From NCBI GenBank assembly GCA_002687515.1, contig NZAK01000127.1:1-34172 (forward strand): a DNA stretch of 34,172 nucleotides, read 5' to 3'. Position 1 is the first letter of the stretch. Each line of letters opens with the position of its first letter. A model generated the notes under the pieces. It saw nothing but the letters and a program-made list of their open reading frames with translations. It was not told the origin of the DNA and ran no database searches. The position numbers were made by a program, and so were the translations under genes. Positions 25,417 to 33,958 of the stretch are shown here, one piece after another. This DNA comes from Rhodospirillaceae bacterium. Its GTDB lineage: Bacteria; Pseudomonadota; Alphaproteobacteria; Rhodospirillales; UBA2165.

Positions 25417-26637
25417 ATGAGCGGACATAATAAAAAGCGTCCCATTTATCTGGACAATCACGCGACGACGCCGGTTGATCCCGCCGTCCTCAATGTCATG
25501 CTGCCCTATTATCAGGAAAAATTCGGCAATCCCCATTCCGGCACGCACTTTTATGGCTGGGAGGCGCGCGAGGCAGTCGAATTGGTGCGCGAACAGATTG
25601 CCGCCCTCATCGGCGCCGAACCCGGCGAGATTTATTTCACCTCCGGCGCCACCGAATCCAACAATCTGGCGATCAAGGGCGTTGCCCGCATGTACCGTGG
25701 GCGCAAGGACCATATGGTAAGTTGTGTCAGCGAGCATATGTGCGTGCTCGATTCCATGTTTCATGTGGAAAGGGAAGGCACGAAAGTCACCTATCTTGAG
25801 GTTGGAAACGACGGATTGATCGATCTTGGCGCGCTGGCGGATGCCATTACCGATGACACCATCCTGGTTTCCATCATGACCGTTCAGAACGAGATCGGCG
25901 TCATTCAGCCAATGGCCGAGATCGGCGCCATTTGCCGTGAACGGGGCGCCTTCCTGCATACCGATGCGGCGCAGGCCGTCGCCAAGATGCCGATCGATGT
26001 GAAGGCCATGAAAATAGACCTTCTCAGCCTGACCGCGCACAAGTTCTATGGCCCGATGGGCATCGGCGCCATCTATATCGGGCGTAAGCCCAAGGTCCGC
26101 CTGGAACCGATTTTCAGCGGCGGCGGTCAGGAAAATAATTTCCGCTCGGGAACCTTGCCAGCGCCTCTTTGTGTCGGCCTTGGCAAAGCGTGCGAGCTTG
26201 GCCTGGCCGCCCTCGCCGAGGAACCAGCCCGCCTCGGCGAGATGCGCGATCACCTTCTTGGCCGTTTGCAGGTGGCGCTGCCCGGCATCCACGTCAATGG
26301 CGGGATGGCCCACCGGGTGCCGGGAAACCTGAATATCAGTTTCGAAGGCGTGCGCGCCGAAGATATCATGGCGGCGGTGCCCGACCTTGCCATATCGTCG
26401 GGTTCCGCCTGCACGTCTGAATCGGACGAATCCTCCTATGTGTTGCGCGCCATCGGCCTGTCCAACGATTTGGCCGAAAGCAGCCTGCGCTTCGGGCTCG
26501 GGCGCTTTACGACGCCGGAGGAAGTGGACTATGCCGCCGACCGGCTGATCGCCGAAATCTCCCGCCTGCGCCAGGAAAAACGGGACGCCGGAATATCGAC
26601 GGGCGCCACGGCCCCAGTTTTAGATGAAGTCAAATAG
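25417..26637 (+). CDS. iscS: Cysteine desulfurase, IscS-like (second of three)
   Basis: Group I cysteine desulfurase, about 406 residues. Motifs: PIYLDNHATTPVDP, TSGATESNN, His107 (SEHMCV), HTDAAQAVAK, Schiff-base Lys209 in SLTAHKFYGPMG, SGGGQENNFRSGT, and the catalytic Cys332 in ISSGSACTSESDESSYVL. The loop and the GLGRFTTPEEVDYA end segment are of IscS type, although the E. coli IscU-docking tail is not present and the C-terminus is a short Ala/Thr-rich tail. The ATG at 25417 follows a nine-G tract; the in-frame TTG at 25411 is less likely. The protein is clearly paralogous to the gene just before it but differs throughout, so this is not a recent duplication. sufB starts 35 bases downstream. 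Confidence 0.94.
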   Translation: MSGHNKKRPIYLDNHATTPVDPAVLNVMLPYYQEKFGNPHSGTHFYGWEAREAVELVREQIAALIGAEPGEIYFTSGATESNNLAIKGVARMYRGRKDHMVSCVSEHMCVLDSMFHVEREGTKVTYLEVGNDGLIDLGALADAITDDTILVSIMTVQNEIGVIQPMAEIGAICRERGAFLHTDAAQAVAKMPIDVKAMKIDLLSLTAHKFYGPMGIGAIYIGRKPKVRLEPIFSGGGQENNFRSGTLPAPLCVGLGKACELGLAALAEEPARLGEMRDHLLGRLQVALPGIHVNGGMAHRVPGNLNISFEGVRAEDIMAAVPDLAISSGSACTSESDESSYVLRAIGLSNDLAESSLRFGLGRFTTPEEVDYAADRLIAEISRLRQEKRDAGISTGATAPVLDEVK

Positions 26638-26671
26638 TACCTACGTAATGCGTAAAACAGGAATTACATGA

Positions 26672-28135
26672 ATGCCCGCAGTCAGTGAAACCGTCGATCA
26701 CGTCGCGTCCGTCGCCGAACAGAAATACAAGTACGGCTTCGTTACCGATATCGACACCGATTCGGCGCCCAAGGGCCTCTCAGAAGACATCGTCCGCTTC
26801 ATTTCGGCGAAGAAGGACGAACCGGAATGGCTTTTGGAATGGCGCTTGAAGGCCTACCGCCACTGGCTGACCATGATTGAGCCGGACTGGGCCAAGGTCG
26901 GATATCCCGCCATCGATTACCAGGACGCTTATTATTATTCCGCGCCGAAGCAGGCGGACGGGCCCGATAGCCTCGAAGATGTCGATCCGGAACTGCTGCG
27001 CACCTATGAAAAACTGGGCATCCCCCTGCACGAGCAGGAAGTCCTGGCGGGCGTTAAAAACGTCGCCGTCGATGCCGTGTTCGACAGCGTGTCGGTAGCC
27101 ACCACCTTCAAGGAAACCCTGGCCGAGCATGGCGTTATCTTTTGTCCCATATCCGAAGCCGTGCAGAACCATCCCGAATTGGTGCAGCAATATATGGGCT
27201 CGGTGGTTCCCTATTCGGATAACTTTTTCGCGACGCTGAATTCGGCGGTGTTCACCGACGGCTCCTTCGTTTTTATCCCCAAGGGCGTCCGTTGCCCAAT
27301 GGAACTTTCCACCTATTTCCGCATCAACGCCGCCAATACGGGCCAATTTGAACGTACCCTGATCATCGCCGAGGAAGGTTCATACGTCAGCTACCTGGAA
27401 GGCTGCACGGCGCCGATGCGTGACGAAAACCAACTGCATGCGGCGGTGGTTGAGCTGGTCGCCATGGACGACGCCGAGATCAAATATTCGACCGTGCAGA
27501 ATTGGTATCCAGGCGACGAAAACGGCGTCGGCGGCATCTACAATTTCGTCACCAAGCGCGGCGCCTGCCGGGGGCGGGATTCGAAAATTTCCTGGACCCA
27601 GGTGGAAACCGGCTCGGCCATCACCTGGAAATATCCAAGCTGTATCCTGCAAGGCGACAATTCGGTCGGCGAGTTTTATTCGGTTGCCATCACCAACAAT
27701 TACCAGCAGGCCGATACCGGCACCAAGATGATCCATCTCGGGCGAAATACGAAATCGAGAATCATATCCAAGGGTATTTCGGCGGGTAAATCGCAAAGCA
27801 CCTATCGCGGCTTGGTGAAGATGATGCCCGGCGCCGGCGGCGCCCGCAATCACACCCAGTGCGATTCGCTCCTTATCGGCAAGGAATGCGGCGCCCACAC
27901 GGTGCCCTATATCGAAAGCCGCAATCCGTCGGCCAAGGTCGAGCATGAGGCGACGACATCGAAAATCGCCGAGGACCAGCTTTTTTATTGCCGCCAGCGC
28001 GGCATGTCCGAGGAAGAGGCCGTGGCGCTGATCGTCAACGGTTTCTGCCGCGAGGTGTTGCAGGAACTTCCCATGGAATTCGCCGTCGAGGCGCAAAAAC
28101 TGGTCGGTATCTCTCTTGAAGGCAGCGTCGGTTAG
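26672..28135 (+). CDS. sufB: Fe-S cluster assembly scaffold SufB
   Basis: Scaffold subunit, 487 residues, of the SufBC2D complex in which new Fe-S clusters are built. The SufB pattern is clear: [71 protein letters not shown], and [25 protein letters not shown] split across the beta-helix core. The conserved C-terminal [13 protein letters not shown] contains Cys440, equivalent by context to the Cys needed for cluster formation in E. coli SufB. The C-terminal helices that contact SufC end in [15 protein letters not shown] 26672 with AGGAA upstream gives [13 protein letters not shown]. It follows the IscS-like gene and precedes sufC by 37 bases. Confidence 0.97.
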   Translation: MPAVSETVDHVASVAEQKYKYGFVTDIDTDSAPKGLSEDIVRFISAKKDEPEWLLEWRLKAYRHWLTMIEPDWAKVGYPAIDYQDAYYYSAPKQADGPDSLEDVDPELLRTYEKLGIPLHEQEVLAGVKNVAVDAVFDSVSVATTFKETLAEHGVIFCPISEAVQNHPELVQQYMGSVVPYSDNFFATLNSAVFTDGSFVFIPKGVRCPMELSTYFRINAANTGQFERTLIIAEEGSYVSYLEGCTAPMRDENQLHAAVVELVAMDDAEIKYSTVQNWYPGDENGVGGIYNFVTKRGACRGRDSKISWTQVETGSAITWKYPSCILQGDNSVGEFYSVAITNNYQQADTGTKMIHLGRNTKSRIISKGISAGKSQSTYRGLVKMMPGAGGARNHTQCDSLLIGKECGAHTVPYIESRNPSAKVEHEATTSKIAEDQLFYCRQRGMSEEEAVALIVNGFCREVLQELPMEFAVEAQKLVGISLEGSVG

Positions 28136-28172
28136 GCGCCAGAAATTTATTGAATGAAAGGCAGTTGAGTTA

Positions 28173-28922
28173 ATGCTCGAAGTAAGAAATTTACACGTGG
28201 CCGTAGACGGCAAGGAAATCCTGAAAGGCCTGGACCTAATCATGGGTCTTGGCGAAGTGCATGCCATCATGGGGCCGAACGGTTCCGGCAAGAGCACCCT
28301 CTCATACGTATTGGCCGGGCGCGACGGCTATGAAGTAACCGATGGCAGCGTCACCTATTTGGGTAAGGACCTGCTTGCGATGGAGCCCGAAGAGCGGGCC
28401 GCCGAGGGCTTGTTCCTGGCTTTTCAATACCCGGTGGAAATCCCCGGCGTGTCGACCATGAATTTCCTGAAAACCTCGTTTAACGCCGTGCGCTCGGCCA
28501 AAGGCGAAGCCGAAATGGATGCCATGGATTTTTTGAAATTCGTCCGCGAGAAAACCAAGACCCTGGATATCAGCGACGAAATGCTGAAACGGGCCGTCAA
28601 TGTCGGCTTCTCCGGCGGCGAAAAAAAGCGCAACGAGGTTTTGCAGATGGCCGTCCTTGAGCCCACCCTTGCCGTTCTCGATGAAACCGACAGCGGGCTC
28701 GACGTGGATGCGTTGCGCATCGTCGGCGAAGGCGTGACCGGGCTGCGTTCGCCCAACAATTCGATGCTGGTGATCACTCATTATCAGCGGCTTTTGGATT
28801 ACATCGTGCCCGATCATGTGCATGTGTTGGCCGGCGGGCGCATCGTCAAATCCGGCGGCAAGGAACTGGCCCTCGAGTTGGAGGCCAACGGCTACGCGGA
28901 ATATACCGCCGAAGCGGCTTAA
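28173..28922 (+). CDS. sufC: Fe-S cluster assembly ATPase SufC
   Basis: ABC-type ATPase, 249 residues, that powers conformational change of SufBCD. Walker A GPNGSGKS at about 34-41, Q-loop Gln85 in LAFQYPVEIPGV, signature FSGGEKKR at about 146-153, Walker B LAVLDETDSGLD at about 166-177, and the switch His203 in ITHYQRLL. The signature SGGEKKRNE is SufC-specific compared with transporter ATPases, and no membrane partner is present. It lies between sufB and sufD with short gaps (37 and 14 bases). Confidence 0.97.
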   Translation: MLEVRNLHVAVDGKEILKGLDLIMGLGEVHAIMGPNGSGKSTLSYVLAGRDGYEVTDGSVTYLGKDLLAMEPEERAAEGLFLAFQYPVEIPGVSTMNFLKTSFNAVRSAKGEAEMDAMDFLKFVREKTKTLDISDEMLKRAVNVGFSGGEKKRNEVLQMAVLEPTLAVLDETDSGLDVDALRIVGEGVTGLRSPNNSMLVITHYQRLLDYIVPDHVHVLAGGRIVKSGGKELALELEANGYAEYTAEAA

Positions 28923-28936
28923 GGGGCCGGGTATTG

Positions 28937-30271
28937 ATGAGCGACGTACAAACCTTATCTGAGCTGTCACCGGCAAGCCGTGCATTGTTCGATATGAGTG
29001 GCGCCGCAACCGATTTGCCGGGCGGCGATATAAACTGGCTCACCCAACTGCGCGAAGAGGCGCTTCGCCGGTTCGGCCAAGCCGGGCTGCCGACGCCGAA
29101 ACTCGAAGATTGGAAATACACCGATCTCAAGGCGCTCAACGGCGCCGATCTGGCAAGGCGCTTAGGGGATACAGTGGCCGAAGCGGACGCGGATTTCGCG
29201 CCCGGCGTACGCCACCGGCTGCGCTTCCAAGATGGCTGTTTTGCGCCCGGTGCATCCTCGGCGGATGATTTGCCCAAGGGTGTTACTTTGTTGCCGCTCC
29301 GCCGCGCGCTGGCGGACATGCCTGATACACTACGTGCCCACCTCGATCAGCAAGACGCCGGCGCGCTCAGCGATCTCAACGCCGCCTATCTGGATGAAGG
29401 CGCGGTGATAATCGTCGATGACACTTCTGATGAGGACATTACGCTCGCCCTGGAATTTTTTACCTCCGACGGCGGCAAAGTCATGCCCGCCTTCCATCCG
29501 CGCAACATCATCGTGGTCCGCAAGGGCGCCCGGACCAGCTTGCTGGAACGGCATGGCGGCGAACCCGATGCGACTTATTTCGCCAATCATGTCACCACCA
29601 TCGCCCTCGAAGACGGCGCCAGCCTCAACCATGTCAAAGAATTCGGCGACCCGGCCGGCGCCTTCAATACCTCGCTGACGCAAGTGCGGGTTGGCCGCGA
29701 TGCATCCTATGTGTCGGCCATTTTGGCGACCGGCGGCCAGCTGTTGCGTAACGAAATCCGCATCGAACTGGCCGAAGAAGGGGCCGAGGCGCAACTTGCC
29801 GGCGCCTATCTGGGGCGCGGCGCCCAACACACCGATCACACCACCCGGATCGACCATTTGGCCCCGAATACCACTAGCCGGCAGATTTTCCGGGGCGCCC
29901 TCGACGGCAATTCGCGCGCCGTGTTTCAGGGCAATATCGTGGTCGCCGACGGCGCCGACGGCAGTGACGGCCGCCTGGCCAACGATACGCTGCTGCTGAC
30001 CGAAGGATGCGAAATCGACAGCAAGCCGCAGCTCGAAATCTATGCCGACGACGTCAAATGCGCGCACGGTTCGACCGCCGGCGAGCTCGATGACGAAGCC
30101 ATGTTTTATCTGCGCTCGCGCGGTGTGCCCGAGGCCGAGGCCCGCGCCATGCTGGTCGAAGGATTTATTTCCACGGTCTTTGAAGGCATCGAGGAGCTCA
30201 GCGGCATCGGGGAGTTACAGAACGGTATCGCCAAATGGCTTGCCGGCGGGAACGGGAGCGCGCGCCCATGA
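28937..30271 (+). CDS. sufD: Fe-S cluster assembly protein SufD
   Basis: SufB paralogue, about 444 residues, that completes the SufBC2D complex and is linked to iron entry. An N-terminal helical part (LREEALRRFGQAGLPTPKLEDWKYTDL) is followed by the right-handed beta-helix. The conserved C-terminal region reads CEIDSKPQLEIYADDVKCAHGSTAGELD and FYLRSRGVPEAEARAMLVEGFI; the CAHG His is the usual SufD-specific ligand. The N-terminal region is less conserved than in SufB, as is normal. ATG 28937 is used; the TTG one codon before is less likely. The stop overlaps the sufS start as ATGA. Confidence 0.95.
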   Translation: MSDVQTLSELSPASRALFDMSGAATDLPGGDINWLTQLREEALRRFGQAGLPTPKLEDWKYTDLKALNGADLARRLGDTVAEADADFAPGVRHRLRFQDGCFAPGASSADDLPKGVTLLPLRRALADMPDTLRAHLDQQDAGALSDLNAAYLDEGAVIIVDDTSDEDITLALEFFTSDGGKVMPAFHPRNIIVVRKGARTSLLERHGGEPDATYFANHVTTIALEDGASLNHVKEFGDPAGAFNTSLTQVRVGRDASYVSAILATGGQLLRNEIRIELAEEGAEAQLAGAYLGRGAQHTDHTTRIDHLAPNTTSRQIFRGALDGNSRAVFQGNIVVADGADGSDGRLANDTLLLTEGCEIDSKPQLEIYADDVKCAHGSTAGELDDEAMFYLRSRGVPEAEARAMLVEGFISTVFEGIEELSGIGELQNGIAKWLAGGNGSARP

Positions 30272-31539
30272 CCACGGCAATCAAAGAAAATATTGCGGCG
30301 GACGATATGGACCGGGCCAATTTCTACGATGTGGATGCAATTCGCGACGATTTCCCGTCCATGTCGCTGGAAGTCAACGGCCACCCGCTGGTGTTCCTCG
30401 ACAGTGGCGCCAGCGCCCAAAAACCGGTTCAGGTTCTGCAGCGAATGGACCGCGCCTATCGCGAGGAATATGCCAACGTGCATCGCGGCGCCTACAAGCT
30501 GAGTGAGTTGGCCACCGAAAATTACGAAAATGCGCGGGCAACGGTCGCGCAATTCATGAATGCCGGTTCTCCGGACGAGATTGTCTTCACCCGTAACGCC
30601 ACCGCGGCGATCAATCTGGTAGCCGCCACCTATGGCCGCGAATTCCTGGGCGAGGGCGACGAGATTATCCTCTCCCAAATGGAGCACCACGCCAATATCG
30701 TTCCCTGGCAAATGCTACGGGACGAAAAAGGCATCGTCATCAAGGTGGCGCCCATCGACGACGACGGCAATTTGCTGATCGACGCCTTCGCAGAATTATT
30801 CGGCCCGAAGACCAAATTGGTTGCCATCACCCATACCTCCAACGTCCTCGGCACCGTTACGCCGATCAAGGAGATCGCGGCCCTGGCCCATGCAAACGGC
30901 GCCTTGGTGTTGTTCGACGGGGCGCAGGGGATTGTCCATGCCGGCATCGATGTCCAGGACGTGGACGCCGATTTTTACGTCTTCACCGGCCACAAGCTCT
31001 ATGGCCCGACCGGGATAGGCGTGCTTTACGGCAAGCAGGAACTTTTGAAAAAAATGCCTCCCTACCAGGGCGGCGGCGACATGATCGAATTGGTGACCAT
31101 CGAGAAAACCACCTACCGCGAGCCGCCGGCCCGCTTCGAGGCGGGAACACCGCCGATTATCGAAGCGGTCGGCCTGGCCGCCGCCATCGATTACGTAACC
31201 GCTATCGGACAGGACGCCATCGCGGCCCACGAAGGCGGGCTGCTGGCCTACGCGACGCAAAGGCTTTCCGAAATCGACGGGCTGACCGTTTTCGGCCGCG
31301 CGCGGCAGAAATGCGGCATCGTATCCTTCACCATCGACGGCGTGCACCCGCACGATATCGGCACCATTATCGACAGCCGCGGCGTTGCCATCCGCGCCGG
31401 CCATCATTGCGCGCAGCCGCTGATGGAGCGTTTCGGCATCGCCGCCACGGCGCGCGCCTCGTTCGGCATGTACAACAAAAAGGAAGACGTCGATAAGCTG
31501 GTCGACTCGCTTCTCTACGCCAAGGAGATATTTTCCTGA
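30268..31539 (+). CDS. sufS: Cysteine desulfurase SufS (third desulfurase, group II)
   Basis: Group II cysteine desulfurase, about 423 residues, the dedicated sulfur donor to SufBCD. Features: FLDSGASAQKP near the N-terminus, NVHRGAYKLS, MEHHANIVPW with the PLP-stacking His, DGAQGIVH, Schiff-base Lys243 in FTGHKLYGPTG, and catalytic Cys381 in IRAGHHCAQPLMERFG. The short loop before Cys381 is group II, unlike the SGSACS loops of the two upstream desulfurases. The ATG at 30268 overlaps the sufD stop by four bases (ATGA), and the stop overlaps the sufU start in TGATG, so translation of sufD-sufS-sufU is probably coupled. No sufE is present; SufU fills that place. Confidence 0.96.
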   Translation: MTTAIKENIAADDMDRANFYDVDAIRDDFPSMSLEVNGHPLVFLDSGASAQKPVQVLQRMDRAYREEYANVHRGAYKLSELATENYENARATVAQFMNAGSPDEIVFTRNATAAINLVAATYGREFLGEGDEIILSQMEHHANIVPWQMLRDEKGIVIKVAPIDDDGNLLIDAFAELFGPKTKLVAITHTSNVLGTVTPIKEIAALAHANGALVLFDGAQGIVHAGIDVQDVDADFYVFTGHKLYGPTGIGVLYGKQELLKKMPPYQGGGDMIELVTIEKTTYREPPARFEAGTPPIIEAVGLAAAIDYVTAIGQDAIAAHEGGLLAYATQRLSEIDGLTVFGRARQKCGIVSFTIDGVHPHDIGTIIDSRGVAIRAGHHCAQPLMERFGIAATARASFGMYNKKEDVDKLVDSLLYAKEIFS

Positions 31540-32009
31540 TGGACGAAGATATCCGCGAGCTATATCAAGAAGTCATCCTGGACCACGGCAAAAATCCCAG
31601 GAACTTCCGGCATCCCGAGGATGCGCCGCTGGAAGCGCACGGCAACAACCCTTTGTGCGGCGATAAGCTGACCGTCTATGTGCGCCTTGGTGATGAGCAA
31701 AAGATCGAGGATGCGGCCTTCGAGGGGCGTGGTTGCGCCATTTCCATTGCCTCGGCGTCGATGATGACCGACATCGTGCGCGGCAAGACGGTAGCCGAAA
31801 TGGAGAGGCTGTTCGGTGTGTTTCACAACATGTGCACCGGCGAGGGCGAGGCGGACATCAACACCGGCGGCGAATTCGCCGACGATTTGGATAAGCTGCG
31901 GGTGCTATCGGGGGTCAAGCAATTCCCGATGCGGGTCAAATGCGCGACCCTGGCCTGGCACACAATTAATGCCGCGATCCATGACGAACATGACGCGACG
32001 ACCGAGTAA
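31539..32009 (+). CDS. sufU: SufU-type sulfur-transfer protein
   Basis: IscU-fold protein, 156 residues, that accepts persulfide sulfur from SufS in systems lacking SufE. The conserved Cys40 (NPLCGD, with Asp42), Cys66 (GRGCAIS) and Cys135 (VKCATLAWHT) are present. The long insertion between the second and third Cys, diagnostic of SufU versus IscU, is visible. The IscU motifs LPPVK and the HscA-binding context are absent, matching the lack of hscAB here. An additional Cys99 (NMCTGEG) lies in the insertion. The ATG overlaps the sufS stop by one base. Its role as zinc-dependent sulfurtransferase is inferred from Gram-positive SufU. Confidence 0.93.
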   Translation: MDEDIRELYQEVILDHGKNPRNFRHPEDAPLEAHGNNPLCGDKLTVYVRLGDEQKIEDAAFEGRGCAISIASASMMTDIVRGKTVAEMERLFGVFHNMCTGEGEADINTGGEFADDLDKLRVLSGVKQFPMRVKCATLAWHTINAAIHDEHDATTE

Positions 32010-32031
32010 CGATCAATATTGGAAACGAGAC

Positions 32032-32508
32032 ATGGAAATGGATGAAGAAAGCAACCCGATGAGCACCAGCCCGACGAACACCAATCCCACGAGCACCAAT
32101 CCGAGGGAACCCTGGCAAGACCACCAGACGCCGGACCCCTATGGTGATATGGGTGAGATAACCGGCCTTGTGGCCAAGTCGGGCACGGTCAACGAAGCCG
32201 GGCCGGCGCCGTCGCGCGAAGGCATCGTCGAAGCCTTGAAAACCGTTTATGACCCTGAAATTCCGGTCGATATCTATGAATTGGGTTTGGTCTACGAGAT
32301 CGATATCGCCGACACCGGCAATATCAAGATCAACATGACCCTGACCGCGCCGGGCTGCCCGGTCGCCGGCATCCTGCCGCAACAGGTGGCCGACGCGGCG
32401 GCTTCGGTTACCGAAAGCGGCGAAGTCGAGGTTTACCTGGTCTGGGATCCACCCTGGGACATGGAAAGAATGTCCGAGGAAGCCAAGCTGGCTCTCGGAT
32501 TTTTCTAA
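32032..32508 (+). CDS. sufT: SufT, MIP18/DUF59-family Fe-S maturation protein
   Basis: About 158 residues. The MIP18/DUF59 domain fills the second two-thirds, with YDPEIPVDIYELGLVYEI, MTLTAPGCPVAG (the conserved Cys) and VWDPPWDMERMSEEAKLALG at the C-terminus. SufT proteins support cluster maturation or delivery, not the basic scaffold step. The first 50 or so residues are a low-complexity Ser/Thr/Asn/Pro stretch with tandem TNP/STNP units, probably disordered and repeat-derived. The start is uncertain among ATG 32032, 32038 and 32059; 32032 has GGAAACGA just upstream. It follows sufU by 22 bases. Confidence 0.93.
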   Translation: MEMDEESNPMSTSPTNTNPTSTNPREPWQDHQTPDPYGDMGEITGLVAKSGTVNEAGPAPSREGIVEALKTVYDPEIPVDIYELGLVYEIDIADTGNIKINMTLTAPGCPVAGILPQQVADAAASVTESGEVEVYLVWDPPWDMERMSEEAKLALGFF

Positions 32509-32550
32509 AACTTTCGAAAAAATAAAGGAATTCAGTCTTATTCAGGCTAT

Positions 32551-32913
32551 ATGAGTAATATGATGAACGAGTTGCAAACCACCAATACGCCGATCAAGTT
32601 GACCGATGCCGCCGTCGGGCGGGTCAGGGCGCTGATCGAGCGCGCCGACAAGCCCGTGCTCGGTATCCGCGTCGGCGTCACCAGCACCGGTTGCTCGGGG
32701 CACATGTACCAGGTGGAATATGCCGAGGAACAGCGCCCCATGGAAGATGTTGTCGAGCAGGACGGCGTCCGTGTTTTCATCGATCCGCTGGCCCTGATGT
32801 TCATTGTCGGCAGCACCATGGATTACGTCGAAGACAAGCTCCATTCGGGCTTCGTTTTTGACAACCCGAATGCCACGGGCCAATGCGGCTGCGGTGAATC
32901 CTTCAGCGTCTGA
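32551..32913 (+). CDS. A-type Fe-S carrier (SufA/IscA/ErpA family)
   Basis: 120-residue HesB/IscA-family protein that accepts clusters from the scaffold and passes them to targets. The three conserved Cys are Cys48 (STGCSGHMYQ) and Cys112 and Cys114 (GQCGCGESF). The middle shows the family fold with GVRVFIDPLALMFIVGSTMDYV. Whether it is best called SufA, IscA or ErpA cannot be decided from motifs alone. The ATG at 32551 is followed by another at 32560. The following ferredoxin gene starts six bases after its stop. Confidence 0.93.
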   Translation: MSNMMNELQTTNTPIKLTDAAVGRVRALIERADKPVLGIRVGVTSTGCSGHMYQVEYAEEQRPMEDVVEQDGVRVFIDPLALMFIVGSTMDYVEDKLHSGFVFDNPNATGQCGCGESFSV

Positions 32914-32919
32914 AACTGC

Positions 32920-33249
32920 ATGCCGCGCCTGACATTCGTCGATAGCAACGGCAACCGCCGCGAGGTCGAGGCCGAAGCCGGCGTCTCGATCCTCGACGCG
33001 GCGCAAAAAAACGGAATTGATATCGAAGGCGCCTGCGAAGGTGTCATGGCCTGTTCGACCTGCCACGTGGTCGTCGATGAAGAATGGCACGGCCGGCTGG
33101 ACGCGCCCGGCGAGGAAGAGGAGTTCATGCTCGACCTGGCCTTCGGGCTGACCCGCACGTCGCGCCTCGGATGCCAGCTCATCCTCACCGACGCGCTCGA
33201 CGGGCTGGTGGTGCGGCTGCCCGCCGAATGGCGCAACATGATGATATAA
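32920..33249 (+). CDS. fdx: Adrenodoxin-type 2Fe-2S ferredoxin
   Basis: 109-residue ferredoxin of the vertebrate/ISC type. The four cluster Cys are Cys39, Cys45, Cys48 (ACEGVMACSTCHV) and Cys85 (LGCQL), with the acidic interaction helix EEEEFMLDLA between them. In ISC systems this ferredoxin gives electrons for sulfur reduction on the scaffold. Here it stands with SUF genes and an A-type carrier, without hscA, hscB or iscU. Only eight bases separate it from the tenA-like start, so co-transcription is likely. Confidence 0.94.
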   Translation: MPRLTFVDSNGNRREVEAEAGVSILDAAQKNGIDIEGACEGVMACSTCHVVVDEEWHGRLDAPGEEEEFMLDLAFGLTRTSRLGCQLILTDALDGLVVRLPAEWRNMMI

Positions 33250-33256
33250 GCGGTCC

Positions 33257-33919
33257 ATGGTGGAAGCATTATTCGACCGGTTGAAGGCGGCGGGCGCCGA
33301 TGATTGGGATGCCTATATCCACCATCCCTTCGTCGCCGGGCTGGCCGACGGCACGCTGCCCGAAGCCTCTTTCCGTCACTATTTGGGACAGGATTACCTG
33401 TTCCTCATTCATTTCGCCCGCGCCTATGCGCTGGCCGCCTACAAGTCATCCAGCCTCGATGAAATCCGTCAGGCCGCGCAAGGCCTTAGCACCATCGTCG
33501 ATATGGAAATGGACCTGCATGTCGAATTCTGCGCCTCTTGGGGATTGACCGAGGCCGATATGGAAGCCTTGCCGGAAGCGGCTGAAACCATGGCCTATAC
33601 TCGCTTCGTTTTGGAAACCGGCCTGGCCGGCGACGCTTTGGATCTGCATGTGGCCCTGGCGCCGTGCATCGTCGGCTACGCCGAAATCGGTGCCGAGCTG
33701 GCAACCGCGGCGAGCGACGATAACCCTTACGCCGCCTGGATCCATATGTACGCTTCGGACGATTACCAAGCCGCCGCCGCCGCCGAGCGCCGGCACCTGG
33801 ACGCTTTGTTCGAAGCCCGCGCCGGCGAAGGCCGGATGTCGGCGCTGACGCGTATTTTCAACCAGGCGACGCGCCTCGAATGCGCCTTCTGGCAGATGGG
33901 GCTGGATGCCGGAGCTTGA
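33257..33919 (+). CDS. tenA: TenA-family thiaminase II / aminopyrimidine hydrolase
   Basis: 220-residue all-helical TenA protein. Residues that match the catalytic set of Bacillus TenA are Asp46 and Tyr47 (LGQDYLFL), Cys137 (LAPCIVGYAEIG) with Tyr141, and Glu208 (ATRLECAFW). Such enzymes salvage aminopyrimidine from degraded thiamine and can hydrolyse thiamine. TenA is not an Fe-S assembly factor; its place after fdx and before mnmA may reflect shared sulfur or thiamine metabolism, or just gene order. The ATG at 33257 lies eight bases after the fdx stop. Confidence 0.93.
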   Translation: MVEALFDRLKAAGADDWDAYIHHPFVAGLADGTLPEASFRHYLGQDYLFLIHFARAYALAAYKSSSLDEIRQAAQGLSTIVDMEMDLHVEFCASWGLTEADMEALPEAAETMAYTRFVLETGLAGDALDLHVALAPCIVGYAEIGAELATAASDDNPYAAWIHMYASDDYQAAAAAERRHLDALFEARAGEGRMSALTRIFNQATRLECAFWQMGLDAGA

Positions 33920-33958
33920 GCCCGTTGCGCCCGGCCGCCGAACGCCTATATTCAACCC

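Noticed and set aside
25279-26313. 344-codon minus-strand open frame opposite the second desulfurase
   Set aside because: The plus strand encodes a complete IscS-like enzyme with all active-site residues; the antisense frame has no family features.
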